A stretch of 64,000 nt of DNA from Thermoflexus sp042408815 (GCF_042408815.1 NZ_JBHOQR010000024.1:1-64000), one strand, 5' to 3'; counted from the first letter of the stretch, positions 1-8,378 are shown. Notes: generated by a model from the sequence alone, not told the origin. A program made the numbers and translations.

Positions 1-497
1 CTCCGCCTCCTCCAGGATCTCCAGCTGGCGCACCGCAGCGGGGGGCGAAAGAGACCAGGATTCTCGTGGTAGAGGGCCTCCAGGCGCATCGACAGGAGCT
101 CCCCCAGATCCCGACGGTGATCCTCCTGGCGACGCTCCACCCGATCCAGGCGGCGGTCGGTCTGGGCCCGGTATTCCAGAAACTCCCGGCGGTGGGCAGC
201 AAATTCCTCGCTCAGGCGACGGATCGCCTCCGCCAGCTCCGCAAAGCGAGCCTCGGTCTGGGCCTGCTGGGCTAGGAACTCCTGACGATGGGCAACCAAG
301 ATCTCGCTCAGGTGGCGGACCGCTTCCGCCAGCTCGGCGAAGCGGCGCTCGGCCTCGGCACGGAAGGCGGCGAGCTCCGCTGGCAGGCGGAGGACATCCT
401 CCGAGGCCAGCAGGGCCCACAGGACCTCCCGCCACTCGGGATGCGCCCGCAACAGCTCCACCAGATCCCGCAGATCTTCCGTCGTCAGCGCCATCAT
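1..497 (-). CDS. Partial hypothetical coiled-coil protein (3' end outside window)
   Basis: The reverse strand reads from an ATG at 497 (a second ATG follows at 494) behind a good GGAAGGGAGG ribosome site. The product starts with a short helical region rich in Leu and Trp. It then has heptad-like copies of a unit resembling RFAELAEAIRRLSEE, typical of a long coiled coil. DUF3782-like or nuclease-associated proteins of Chloroflexota and cyanobacteria look similar, but I cannot assign a family. Near 40-45 a run of six G interrupts the frame: beyond it, sensible helical sequence (AAVRQLEILEEAE) continues only in another frame. This is either a real frameshift or an assembly error. Confidence 0.6.
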   Translation of the reverse strand, partial: MMALTTEDLRDLVELLRAHPEWREVLWALLASEDVLRLPAELAAFRAEAERRFAELAEAVRHLSEILVAHRQEFLAQQAQTEARFAELAEAIRRLSEEFAAHRREFLEYRAQTDRRLDRVERRQEDHRRDLGELLSMRLEALYHENPGLFRPPLRCASWRSWRRR

Positions 498-563
498 GGG
501 CCTCCCTTCCCTGGGAAGGGTATCACCCCTGGAGGCCGTATGCGACCGATCGGGCTCGCTGCC

Positions 564-1061
564 TCATTCGAACTCCCACTGTGGCTCGAAGGCCGCCGCC
601 ATCTCCCAGAACAGGGCGATCTGGAGGATCGTCGTCATATGCTCATAGGTGTGCTGAATGGTCTTGGTCACGATCCAGGTCAGCGTCCGCGTTCCCCAGA
701 TCGTTCTGGGAACCGGCCGGCTCCAGACCTCCAATGGGATCGGGCGGAGCAGGGCCATGGTCTCCCGGCGAACTTCTTCCAGGCGAGCGAGCCAAGTCGC
801 AGCCGGGATCTCCCGGGGCCAGAAGAGATCCTCATCAGGCACCTCGCCGAGAGCCAGCGGTCCCCGAAGGCCCAGGGCATAGCGGATTTGTGGCAGAGCG
901 ATGTGAGCCTCATAGAACCAGAGGTGGTAAAGCTGGCGTCGCACGGACCAATCGCCCAGGGCAGGTGGCGGCCGTCGCCCTTCCCGATCGGGGGAGACCT
1001 GAGCGACCGCCCATCGCAGATCGCTCAGGGTGGATTCCAGGCGATCCAGCAATTCCTCCAT
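564..1061 (-). CDS. DinB family protein
   Basis: This is a 165-residue four-helix-bundle protein of the DinB/YfiT type. The family's metal-binding histidines are visible in LYHLWFYEAH (about residues 45-53) and in QHTYEHM near residue 140. DinB-like proteins are metal-binding and some are thiol-dependent transferases; the substrate here is unknown. I chose ATG 1061 because AAGGAGAG precedes it closely; a longer frame upstream has no such signal and overlaps the neighbouring gene. It lies 17 bases after the large Fe-S protein gene on the same strand and is probably co-transcribed with it. Confidence 0.85.
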   Translation of the reverse strand: MEELLDRLESTLSDLRWAVAQVSPDREGRRPPPALGDWSVRRQLYHLWFYEAHIALPQIRYALGLRGPLALGEVPDEDLFWPREIPAATWLARLEEVRRETMALLRPIPLEVWSRPVPRTIWGTRTLTWIVTKTIQHTYEHMTTILQIALFWEMAAAFEPQWEFE

Positions 1062-1078
1062 GGGAAGGCTCTCCTTGA

Positions 1079-3094
1079 TCAGCCCGATGGATGAGCCAGT
1101 GCTTCCGCCATAACCTCGGCAACATCTCGAATGGGAACCTGATCGATTACCCCTTTGCTCTGGGCAGCGGAAGTCAGCATCAGGTGGCAGAAAGGACAGG
1201 CAACCGCAATGCCCTGGGGGTTCACCCCCAGGGCTTCCTCCAGGCGCTGGAGGTGGATCGGACGGGCTTGCGGCGTATCCATCCAGACCTGGGCACCCCC
1301 CGCCCCGCAACAGAACCCTCGCTCCCGGCTCCGGGCCATCTCCACCAGCTCTACTCCGCTCTCCTGCAGCAGGCGCCGGGGCGCATCGAAAATCCCATTA
1401 TAACGGCCCAGGTAACAGGAATCATGGAAGGTCCAGCGCTGCCCTACTCCTCCCTTCATCCTCAGCCGACCTTCCTCTACCAAGCGGGCCAGGAACTCGG
1501 TATGGTGAACCACTTCGAACCGCCCCCCAAACTGGGGGTATTCGTTTCGGAAGGTGTTGTAGCAATGCGGGCACATGGTGAGCAGGATGCGGAAGCGGTA
1601 GGACCGTAGTGTCTCCAGAATGGCTTCCGTGGCGGCAACGTACATGGCCTCATGGCCGGCGCGGCGGGCCCACTCGGCGGTGCACGTCTCTTCATCCCCC
1701 AGCACGGCGAAGTCCACGCCGGCGGACTGGAGCAGGCGGACAATGGCCCGGGCAGTGCGCTGGCCGTTGGGATCGAAAGCCCCCGCGCACCCCACCCAGA
1801 AGAGAACCTCCGCCTCCCGCCTTTCTGCCATCACCGGGACGTCCAGGCCCTTTGCCCATTCCAGGCGAGAGGTCCGCTGCCCCCACGGGTTGCCCGTCCG
1901 CTCGGTGTTGCGGAAGGTGTTGGAGAGGGAGGCCGGGACCTCCCCCTCCATCAAGGTCAGGTAGCGCCGCATGCCCACGAGGAGGTCCACATGCTCGATG
2001 AGCACGGGGCACTCAGAGACGCAGGCATAGCATGTGGTGCAGGCCCAGATCGCCTCCTTGGGTGTCACCGTGCCGGCCAGGGCCAGGCGATCCTCCTGGA
2101 TCTGGATGGGCGCAAAGGGGTTCAGAGTGGGCGGCAACACCGCATGGAGGGTATTCCGCACGTCCAGTACCACCTGCTTGGGATTCAAGGGGGTCCCTGC
2201 GGCGTAGGCCGGACAGGCCGCCTGGCACCGCCCGCACTCCGTACACGCCTCCCCATTCAGCAGCTGCACCCATGTCAGATCCCGCAATGTCCCGATGCCC
2301 AGCCGCTCCGCTGTCTCCAGATCCGGGATCGGCGTTAAAGCCCCGTTGGGCCGGTCCAGGCGGGAGAAGAACACATTGAGGGTGGAGGAGACGATGTGGA
2401 CCAGGAAACCCACTGGAATGAAGACGTAGGTGAGGCCGGCCAAAGCGGCGTGGAAGGTCCAGGTCGCCTGATGGAGAGGGCGCAGGACGTCCTCGCCGAG
2501 GCCGATGGCGATCCAGGCCTGGCCGAGGATCCACCCCATGAAGGAGGCCGGTCCCCATGGCGGGCGCTGCACGGCCATACGGAAGGATTCCAGAAGCCAG
2601 CCGGTGACAATCAGAACCAGCAGCCAGACCAGCGCCAGATCGAACCGACGGCCGTAACTCAATTTGGGCGGGCGCGCTCCATAGCGGCGCCACGCCAGGA
2701 TCCCGACTCCGATCAGAGCGAGCAGGGTGAAGAGGTCCAGCACGAACTCATAGACCAGATAGATCTCCCCACGCAGGAACTTGAAGACGTCCGCATCGAT
2801 AAAGGCGAGGGTCGTTCCGATAAAGAAGATCACGAACCCCCAGAACAGCGAGGCGTGGGAGAGCCCTCCGACCGGATCCCGGATCACCCGCCGCTGCCCC
2901 AGGACGTAGATGAGCACCTGTTTCAGACGCTCCGGGAGGCGATCGAAGCGCATCTCCGGCCGGCCCACTGCCCACCAGATCCGGATGCGCCGGTAGAAAG
3001 AAAGGAGGAAGGTGGCGAGACAGAGCGCGTGGAAGGCATAGACCGCCAGCTGGGCCCACGCGGGCATGTTCCACAGGTTGATCCGCTCCGGCAT
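1079..3094 (-). CDS. Membrane-bound (Fe-S) heterodisulfide reductase-like oxidoreductase
   Basis: The 671-residue protein has an N-terminal membrane part with about five helices (roughly 14-34, 80-101, 113-135, 151-171, 213-237), resembling nitrate-reductase gamma cytochrome b. Two ferredoxin-type clusters follow, CTECGRCQAACP (284-295) and CTTCYACVSECP (352-363). Then come two cysteine-rich CCG-type domains with CPHC at 508, CCGAGG at 595 and CPFC at 633. This NarI-HdrD fusion occurs in many bacteria and probably passes electrons between the quinone pool and a cytoplasmic partner; the partner is unknown here. ATG 3094 follows GGAGGA. It is transcribed away from the fluoride-switch operon and ahead of the DinB gene. 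Confidence 0.95.
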   Translation of the reverse strand: MPERINLWNMPAWAQLAVYAFHALCLATFLLSFYRRIRIWWAVGRPEMRFDRLPERLKQVLIYVLGQRRVIRDPVGGLSHASLFWGFVIFFIGTTLAFIDADVFKFLRGEIYLVYEFVLDLFTLLALIGVGILAWRRYGARPPKLSYGRRFDLALVWLLVLIVTGWLLESFRMAVQRPPWGPASFMGWILGQAWIAIGLGEDVLRPLHQATWTFHAALAGLTYVFIPVGFLVHIVSSTLNVFFSRLDRPNGALTPIPDLETAERLGIGTLRDLTWVQLLNGEACTECGRCQAACPAYAAGTPLNPKQVVLDVRNTLHAVLPPTLNPFAPIQIQEDRLALAGTVTPKEAIWACTTCYACVSECPVLIEHVDLLVGMRRYLTLMEGEVPASLSNTFRNTERTGNPWGQRTSRLEWAKGLDVPVMAERREAEVLFWVGCAGAFDPNGQRTARAIVRLLQSAGVDFAVLGDEETCTAEWARRAGHEAMYVAATEAILETLRSYRFRILLTMCPHCYNTFRNEYPQFGGRFEVVHHTEFLARLVEEGRLRMKGGVGQRWTFHDSCYLGRYNGIFDAPRRLLQESGVELVEMARSRERGFCCGAGGAQVWMDTPQARPIHLQRLEEALGVNPQGIAVACPFCHLMLTSAAQSKGVIDQVPIRDVAEVMAEALAHPSG

Positions 3095-3223
3095 GGGACT
3101 TCCTCCCACGGGCAGGATCCCAGCGACGCTGGGGACGCTGGCTTTCAGTTTAGCACACCAGAGGTTCGGGAGGTGTTCAGAGCCCGCGGCGAATGCACCG
3201 TGACGTCGAATCCCCCCCGCCGC

Positions 3224-3252
3224 TGGATCCAGCGAGAACTTCAGGGTAAAAT
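3224..3252 (+). promoter_or_regulatory. Probable promoter of the fluoride-switch operon
   Basis: A TAAAAT -10 element at 3247-3252 places the transcription start just ahead of the aptamer at 3265. The -35 hexamer 17 bases upstream (TGGATC) is weak, so this is a tentative call supported mainly by position. Confidence 0.45.
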
Positions 3253-3264
3253 TAAAACCGATCC

Positions 3265-3336
3265 GGCGATGAGGCTCGCCGGGCGGGGGCTTTTCCCGCG
3301 AACCGCCATGCCTCGGGCGTGGCTGATAGCCTCTAT
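3265..3336 (+). promoter_or_regulatory. Fluoride riboswitch (crcB motif) aptamer
   Basis: All core elements of the fluoride aptamer are present in order. GGCG (3265-3268) can form the pseudoknot with CGCC (3277-3280). GATGAGGC (3268-3275) pairs with GCCTCTAT (3329-3336) as the closing stem. An extra hairpin (3283-3299) fills the variable position. GAACC leads into an eight-pair stem, GCCATGCC with GGCGTGGC, and then the conserved CTGAT (3323-3327). The order and sequences closely match the Thermotoga petrophila aptamer of known structure. The 3' strand of the closing stem is also the 5' arm of the terminator, so fluoride binding should turn the downstream operon on. Confidence 0.9.
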
Positions 3337-3362
3337 CCCAGGGATGGGATAGAGGCTTTTTT
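3329..3362 (+). terminator. Riboswitch expression-platform terminator
   Basis: This is a perfect 11-pair stem, GCCTCTATCCC with GGGATAGAGGC, with a six-base loop and six T. Its left arm is shared with the aptamer closing stem, so the two structures exclude each other. It lies 17 bases before the first start codon, as expected for a transcriptional switch. Confidence 0.92.
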
Positions 3363-3379
3363 GCTTGGGAGGCGAGGGG

Positions 3380-4132
3380 ATGAGCTGGGGACTGGCGAAT
3401 TTGAAGCATGTGATGCGGCAACCCGGATGCCCGCTATGTCGTCTGCAGCGGGAGGCTGAGGCCCGTTACCTGGAGAACCTGCTCTGGGAGAACGTGAACG
3501 ACCCCGCGACCCGTGAGCAATGGGCGGCGGGTCTGGGATTCTGCAGCCGGCACGCCTGGCAATTGCAACGCCTGGAGGCGCGGCGCTACGGGGATGGGCT
3601 CGGGAACGCGATCCTTTATGAGGATCTCCTGCAACGGGTGATCCCCGTTCTGGAGGCGATGGCCCAGGAACCTGCCCGAACTCTTTCTCCCCTCGATCAA
3701 TGGCTGGCGCGTGTCCTCCACGCCACCGGCCGCCCTGGCCCCCACGGGATCGCTGGCCTGCATGGGCGGGCGCGCTGCCGGGTATGCCGGCTAGGGGAGG
3801 AGACCACGCGGGCATATGCGGAGTGGCTGGTCGAAGGCCTCGAGGATGCGGAGATCCAGGAGCACTACACGGCTTCGGATGGATTATGCTTGCCCCACCT
3901 GCGGATGGCGCTGGCAGGCGCCCGCGATCGAGCGCCTCAGGCCTTCGCCTGGCTGGCCGGCGATGCCGCCCGGCGCCTTCAACATCTTCTGAAGGATCTG
4001 CAGGAATATATCCGCAAGCATGACTGGAACTATCGCCACGAGCCGATGAGCCCCGAGGAACGTAAGGCCTGGATTCGCGCGGTAGCCTTCTTTGCTGGGG
4101 AGGTAGAGAACAATGGTTCGCTGGACGATTGA
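3380..4132 (+). CDS. DUF6062-like Cys/His protein, first gene behind fluoride riboswitch
   Basis: The 250-residue soluble protein has two zinc-site-like modules. Each starts with a CxxC pair (CPLC near residue 17, CRVC near 133) and is completed by a cysteine followed by histidine (FCSRH and LCLPH). This layout fits the uncharacterised DUF6062 family, assigned from memory of the family. Its biochemical function is unknown. ATG 3380 has GGAGGCGAGGGG just upstream; a TTG further up lies against the terminator T-run. The gene overlaps the next by 20 bases, so they are translationally coupled. Its position directly after the riboswitch terminator implies induction by fluoride. Confidence 0.9.
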   Translation: MSWGLANLKHVMRQPGCPLCRLQREAEARYLENLLWENVNDPATREQWAAGLGFCSRHAWQLQRLEARRYGDGLGNAILYEDLLQRVIPVLEAMAQEPARTLSPLDQWLARVLHATGRPGPHGIAGLHGRARCRVCRLGEETTRAYAEWLVEGLEDAEIQEHYTASDGLCLPHLRMALAGARDRAPQAFAWLAGDAARRLQHLLKDLQEYIRKHDWNYRHEPMSPEERKAWIRAVAFFAGEVENNGSLDD

Positions 4133-4544
4133 GGTGGATGAAGAGACCGCGTGCCGCTGGCGGGCCTTCTGGGAATCTCGCCGCCTGAGCGAAGCCGAGG
4201 GCCTGCTCTATTTTCTGGGACTGGGAGCAGCTTATGCGGAGGGGCAAGCCATCCTCTCCGGCGTGGCTGCCGGGACCCATTCCGCGGAGGAGGTGGAGCG
4301 CCTGATCCGGCGCCTAGTGGAACTGGAAGGGCGTTACGCGGTGATGAAGTTCCGTCTCTTCCAGGCGGAGCAAGCATTGCGGCGGTGGGAGCTCAGCCAT
4401 GGAGCCATTGAGGCGATGAGCACGGGGCTCCAGGAGGTGGTCCGCCGCCTGCAGCAGGAGAATGCCCGGCTCCGGGAGATGCTGCGCCGTCTTCAGGGAG
4501 ATCCAGCGGCCGCGCTGGATCCAGATGAGGGCAGTGAGATCTGA
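4113..4544 (+). CDS. Hypothetical coiled-coil protein in fluoride-switch operon
   Basis: I do not recognise the family of this 143-residue protein. The first 40 residues look like a compact fold. From about residue 55 it is strongly helical with leucine and arginine heptads (for example VVRRLQQENARLREML), typical of a coiled coil for oligomerisation or partner binding. It has no signal peptide or membrane segment. GGGGAGG lies upstream of the ATG, and the start sits inside the preceding gene, so translation is coupled. Codon use matches its neighbours. It likely works with the DUF6062-like and HEAT proteins. Confidence 0.85.
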   Translation: MVRWTIEVDEETACRWRAFWESRRLSEAEGLLYFLGLGAAYAEGQAILSGVAAGTHSAEEVERLIRRLVELEGRYAVMKFRLFQAEQALRRWELSHGAIEAMSTGLQEVVRRLQQENARLREMLRRLQGDPAAALDPDEGSEI

Positions 4545-4565
4545 ACATTCAGCAGGAGGCATCCG

Positions 4566-5036
4566 ATGGGGGAGCTCACCCGATTCTGCCCCGAATGCTG
4601 GGCCGAGCTGCCCGCAGGAGAGGAGACCCTCTGCCCCACCTGCGGCGCTTCCCTGGCAGAGGAGCGGGATTTCTTTGAGAAGCTGCTTCGCGCTCTCCGG
4701 CATCCCGAGCGAACCCGGGCGGCCACCGCGGCGACCATCCTGGGGCAGCTGGGGGATCTCCGGGCGGTGCCCGCTTTAATAGAAACGGCTCTCCATGCCC
4801 GGGACTTCGGTGTTCAGGAGGCAGCCGTTCGCAGCTTGGGACGCCTGAGGGATCCCCGGGCGATCCCGGCCCTGGCGGTGCTGCTACGATGGGAGAGCCC
4901 TCTCCCCGTGCGCCTGGCGGCAGTGGAGGCCTTGAGGGCGTTGGACGATCCGATCGCCCGGGAAGCCCTGCGGAGTGCCTGGAACGACCCCTCCGAGGCC
5001 GTGCGGCGGGCAGCCCGGGAGGCAGCAGAGCCATGA
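4566..5036 (+). CDS. Zinc-ribbon HEAT-repeat protein
   Basis: This 156-residue protein starts with a zinc ribbon formed by CPEC (about 8-11) and CPTC (23-26). Three to four HEAT_2/PBS-lyase-type repeats follow, recognisable by RDPRAIPAL and DPSEAVRRAAREA. Such repeats are protein-binding scaffolds; no catalytic site is visible. AGGAGG precedes the ATG and the gap to the upstream gene is 21 bases, so it is the third gene of the fluoride-switch operon. It ends convergently five bases from the stop of pyrG. Confidence 0.9.
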   Translation: MGELTRFCPECWAELPAGEETLCPTCGASLAEERDFFEKLLRALRHPERTRAATAATILGQLGDLRAVPALIETALHARDFGVQEAAVRSLGRLRDPRAIPALAVLLRWESPLPVRLAAVEALRALDDPIAREALRSAWNDPSEAVRRAAREAAEP

Positions 5037-5041
5037 TCGCC

Positions 5042-6646
5042 TCAATCCAGACGGGACGCGGCGGCGGCGATGAAGGCCCGGAACAAGGGATGCGGTCGGT
5101 TGGGCCGGCTCTTGAACTCTGGATGGAACTGGGTTCCCAGCATGAAGGGATGATCCGCCAGCTCTACGATCTCCACCAGACGGCCGTCCGGCGAGAGGCC
5201 GCTCAGCACCAGCCCGGCTCGCTGAAGGAGATCTCGGTAGGCGTTGTTGAACTCGAAGCGATGACGATGCCGCTCATAAACCAGATCCACCCCATACGCC
5301 TGAGCGGCCCGGGTCCCCGGCACCAGGACGCAGGGATAGGCCCCCAGCCGCATCGTCCCCCCCAGATCCGTGATATCCCGTTGCTCCGGCAGCAGATCGA
5401 TCACCGGATAGCGGGTATGGGGATTGAACTCGGTGCTGTTGGGCTCATCGGAGCCAAGGGCATGACGGGCGAGCTCAATCACCATCACCTGCATCCCCAG
5501 ACATAGCCCCAGGTAAGGAACGCGGTGTTCCCGGGCGTAGCGGGCAGCCAGGATCTTCCCCTCCACTCCCCGATAGCCGAAGCCGCCGGGCACCACAATC
5601 CCATGGGCCCGCTGCAGGCGATCCCAGCAACGACCATGCTCCAGATCCTCCGCTGGGATCCACTCGATCTGCACATCCACTCCATGGGCCACGCCGGCGT
5701 GGATCAGGGCCTCGCGGACACTAATGTAAGCGTCGTGGAGATCCACGTATTTGCCCACTAGGGCAATGGGGAGCTTCTCCTTCGGACGCCGCATCTCGCT
5801 CACCATCCGGGACCACTCGGTCCAGTCCGGATCGCGGCCCGGGAGGCCCAGCCGTTCCACCACGAAGGTCCCCAGCCCAGCCTCCTCCAGCATCAGGGGA
5901 ACCTCGTAAAGGATCTTCGCCGTGGGCAACGGGATCACCGCCCGCAGGTCCACATCACAGAACAGGGCGATCTTCTCCCGCAGGCTGTCCGGGACGGGGT
6001 AATCGGCCCGGGCGATGATCACATCGGGTTGGATGCCCACGCTGCGCAGGGTATTCACGCTATGCTGGGTCGGTTTGGTCTTCAGCTCCCCGGTGGCGCC
6101 GATATAAGGAAGCCAGGTCACGTGGATGTAAAGGACATTGTCCCGCCCGACGTCGCGCCGCATCTGGCGGATGGCTTCCAGGAAGGGCAGGCCCTCGATG
6201 TCGCCCACCGTGCCGCCCACCTCCACGATCACCACATCGGGGTTCTGGTGGGCTTTGGCCACCAGGCCGATGCGCCGCTTGATCTCGTTGGTGATGTGGG
6301 GGATGACCTGGACCGTCCCCCCCAGGTAATCGCCCCGACGTTCCTTGGCGATCACCTCCGCGTAGATCTGCCCGGTGGTGACGTTGCTCGCCCGGGTCAG
6401 GTTCTCATCGATGAAGCGCTCATAATGCCCAAGGTCCAGGTCCGTCTCCGCGCCGTCCTCGGTGACGAAGACTTCCCCATGCTGGAAGGGATTCATCGTC
6501 CCGGGATCCACATTGATATAAGGATCCAGCTTCTGCATGGTCACCCGGAGCCCCCGGGTTTTCAACACCCGCCCGAGGGCCGCTGCGGCTACCCCTTTCC
6601 CAACGCTGCTGACCACACCGCCCGTGCAAAAAATATATTTGGTCAT
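5042..6646 (-). CDS. pyrG: CTP synthase
   Basis: The 534-residue enzyme converts UTP to CTP with ATP and glutamine. The synthetase domain begins with KYIFCTGGVVSSVGKG, including the P-loop-like nucleotide site, and has the GEVFVTEDGAETDLDLGHYE region. The C-terminal class I glutaminase has the nucleophile cysteine in GLCLGMQ and the histidine of QFHPEF. Length and domain order are standard. ATG 6646 follows GGGAGGCG. It is transcribed alone, convergent with the riboswitch operon. Pyrimidine genes such as this are often feedback-regulated, but no attenuator is seen upstream. Confidence 0.98.
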   Translation of the reverse strand: MTKYIFCTGGVVSSVGKGVAAAALGRVLKTRGLRVTMQKLDPYINVDPGTMNPFQHGEVFVTEDGAETDLDLGHYERFIDENLTRASNVTTGQIYAEVIAKERRGDYLGGTVQVIPHITNEIKRRIGLVAKAHQNPDVVIVEVGGTVGDIEGLPFLEAIRQMRRDVGRDNVLYIHVTWLPYIGATGELKTKPTQHSVNTLRSVGIQPDVIIARADYPVPDSLREKIALFCDVDLRAVIPLPTAKILYEVPLMLEEAGLGTFVVERLGLPGRDPDWTEWSRMVSEMRRPKEKLPIALVGKYVDLHDAYISVREALIHAGVAHGVDVQIEWIPAEDLEHGRCWDRLQRAHGIVVPGGFGYRGVEGKILAARYAREHRVPYLGLCLGMQVMVIELARHALGSDEPNSTEFNPHTRYPVIDLLPEQRDITDLGGTMRLGAYPCVLVPGTRAAQAYGVDLVYERHRHRFEFNNAYRDLLQRAGLVLSGLSPDGRLVEIVELADHPFMLGTQFHPEFKSRPNRPHPLFRAFIAAAASRLD

Positions 6647-6775
6647 AGACGCCTCCCAGGGCTCTTCGCTGTCGCTCGGGTGGGGGCTGATGAGGGATAC
6701 ATGGCCCCTATCCCCTGCGAGGTGTGGGTAGAGATCACCCCAGGACCTTTGGGCCTGGAAGGGAACCCATGGCCC

Positions 6776-6815
6776 CATAAAAGGGGGTGCGGGGCGCCTG
6801 GAGCGCCCCGCACCC
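6776..6815 (-). terminator. Terminator of the Roadblock gene
   Basis: On the reverse strand a perfect 13-pair GC-rich stem (arms 6785-6797 and 6803-6815, five-base loop) is followed by CCTTTTATG. This fits intrinsic termination downstream of the Roadblock gene, whose stop is at 6824. Confidence 0.85.
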
Positions 6816-6823
6816 TTCTTGCC

Positions 6824-7198
6824 CTACCCCATCAACTTCGCCAGATCCTGCGCCGCCCGGCGCATATCGAGGAAGATCAGGCCCAGTTTGGCGTTCTCCC
6901 GGGCCAGCACCGTCAACACGGCCTCCTGACCCACTGCCATCAGGATCACATAGCCGTTCGATCCGTGCACATAGACCTGATCCAGCGTGCCCCGCCCCAA
7001 TTCGCTGGCGATCCGCTCTCCCAAGGAGAGCATGGCCGCCGACATGGCCGAGACCCGATCCTCTTCCACATCCCGAGGCAGTGCGGAGGCAATGATCAGC
7101 CCATCGACGGAGACCAGGGCTGAGGCCTCGATGTCCGGCGTGCTGGCCTGGAGATCCTTTAGCCGCTGCACGATCAACTCGGTGCGGGATCTGGCCAT
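6824..7198 (-). CDS. Roadblock/LC7 domain protein
   Basis: The 124-residue protein is a single Roadblock/LC7 domain. It has the typical DIEASALVSVDGLIIASALP strand-turn-strand in the first half and a helix starting at RVSAMSAAMLSLGERIASEL. Such proteins often bind or regulate small MglA-like GTPases and can affect polarity or motility. No GTPase gene is adjacent. The ATG at 7198 is the first start consistent with the family's N-terminus; the ribosome site (GGAGCG) is modest. A longer frame upstream would overlap the divergent promoter region of the kinase gene. Confidence 0.9.
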   Translation of the reverse strand: MARSRTELIVQRLKDLQASTPDIEASALVSVDGLIIASALPRDVEEDRVSAMSAAMLSLGERIASELGRGTLDQVYVHGSNGYVILMAVGQEAVLTVLARENAKLGLIFLDMRRAAQDLAKLMG

Positions 7199-7320
7199 CG
7201 GGGACGCTCCATGGCTTGAGGATTTGCCGTTCTGAGCATACCATGGCCTCCCTGAGCCGTCAAAGCTCGCCCGCCAGCACGATGCGGAATCCATCGTTCC
7301 CTCGGGAGGGCCCTGAACCT

Positions 7321-8241
7321 ATGGCGGAACAACCCTGGTGGGTGATCGTGAATCCGGTGGCCGGCAATGGACGAACCGGCCGGCGATGGGGCGGGCTGGA
7401 GGCCCGCCTGCGCGTGGAAGGGATCCGCATGGAGGTCGTCTTCACCCAGGAGCCCGGTCACGCCACCCTCCTCGCCCGACAGGGCCTGGAGGCCGGCTTC
7501 ACCACCATCGTTGGCGTGGGCGGTGATGGAACCCTCCATGAGATCCTGAACGGGCTCCCCCTGCAAGATCCGGAGCGCATGCAGACCATCCGCCTGGGGA
7601 TGCTCCCCCTGGGCACCGGCTCTGATTTCGTGCGCACCTTCCGGCTGCCCCGGGATCCGGTCGCCGCGGCCCTGCGGCTGCGGGAGGGACGAGTTCGCCG
7701 GGTGGATGTCGGTCAGATCACCTGTCGGCGGGCTGAGGAGACCGTCACCCGTTATTTCATCAACGCCGCGGGGCTGGGATTCGATGGGGAAGTGGCCGAT
7801 CGCACCAACCGGGGCATCAAGGCCTTCGGGGCCACCGGCACCTATCTGGTGTATCTCTTCCTCACCCTGATCCTGTATCAGAACAAGACCGTCATGGTGC
7901 GGTTTGATGGGGAAGAACGTTCCGGACGGATGAACTCGGTGCTGGTCTGCAATGGACAATACTTCGGGGGCGGGATGTTCATCGCCCCGCATGCCGAGGT
8001 GGATGACGGATGGTTCGATGTCATCCTCCTGGGGGATCTGGGAAAGGGAGAGATCGTGGGCAATCTCCCTCGCGTCTATCGGGGGACGCATCTGAGGCAT
8101 CCCAAGATCACCTGGCGGCGCGCGAAGGAGATCCACGTGGAGGCGAAAGAGCGGATGTTCCTGCAGGCAGAAGGAGAGCTGGTCGGGGAGGCCCCGGCGA
8201 CGTTCCGCATCCTCCCCCAGGCCCTGGCGTTTCTGGCGTGA
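7321..8241 (+). CDS. Diacylglycerol kinase-family lipid kinase
   Basis: The 306-residue protein has the DAGK catalytic signature VGVGGDGTLHEILNG (GGDGT at 67-71) and the N-terminal NPVAGNGRTG motif. The SDFVRTF and GEGELVGEAP-like parts of the C-terminal beta-sandwich are also seen. Family members phosphorylate diacylglycerol or related lipids at the cytoplasmic face of the membrane; YegS/DgkB-like is the safest level. ATG 7321 has GGGAGGG ten bases upstream; a longer frame from 7216 overlaps the divergent Roadblock gene's promoter area. Transcribed divergently from that gene. Confidence 0.93.
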   Translation: MAEQPWWVIVNPVAGNGRTGRRWGGLEARLRVEGIRMEVVFTQEPGHATLLARQGLEAGFTTIVGVGGDGTLHEILNGLPLQDPERMQTIRLGMLPLGTGSDFVRTFRLPRDPVAAALRLREGRVRRVDVGQITCRRAEETVTRYFINAAGLGFDGEVADRTNRGIKAFGATGTYLVYLFLTLILYQNKTVMVRFDGEERSGRMNSVLVCNGQYFGGGMFIAPHAEVDDGWFDVILLGDLGKGEIVGNLPRVYRGTHLRHPKITWRRAKEIHVEAKERMFLQAEGELVGEAPATFRILPQALAFLA

Positions 8242-8378
8242 AAGGAAGGGCTTGAACCGGTGCGGAGACGGGCGCATGTCCCGAAGGTGGAACAGCGGAA
8301 GCAACCCGGCCCGATCGAAGCCCAGCGGCGCAGATCCATGGGCCGCTTCCTCATCCAATGAATGGAGGAAACAGGCGC

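Noticed and set aside
288..1094. Long forward open frame opposite the coiled-coil and DinB genes
   Set aside because: It is antisense to two genes with ribosome sites and recognisable family motifs, and its own product is low-complexity Gln/Arg/Pro sequence.
2396..3352. Forward frame of 318 codons opposite the Fe-S protein gene
   Set aside because: It is the mirror of the cytochrome-like part of that gene. The translation is charged and repetitive with no domain, a usual high-GC shadow.
6029..7123. Forward frame of 364 codons opposite pyrG
   Set aside because: It is antisense to the nearly invariant CTP synthase, has no ribosome site and runs across the Roadblock terminator.
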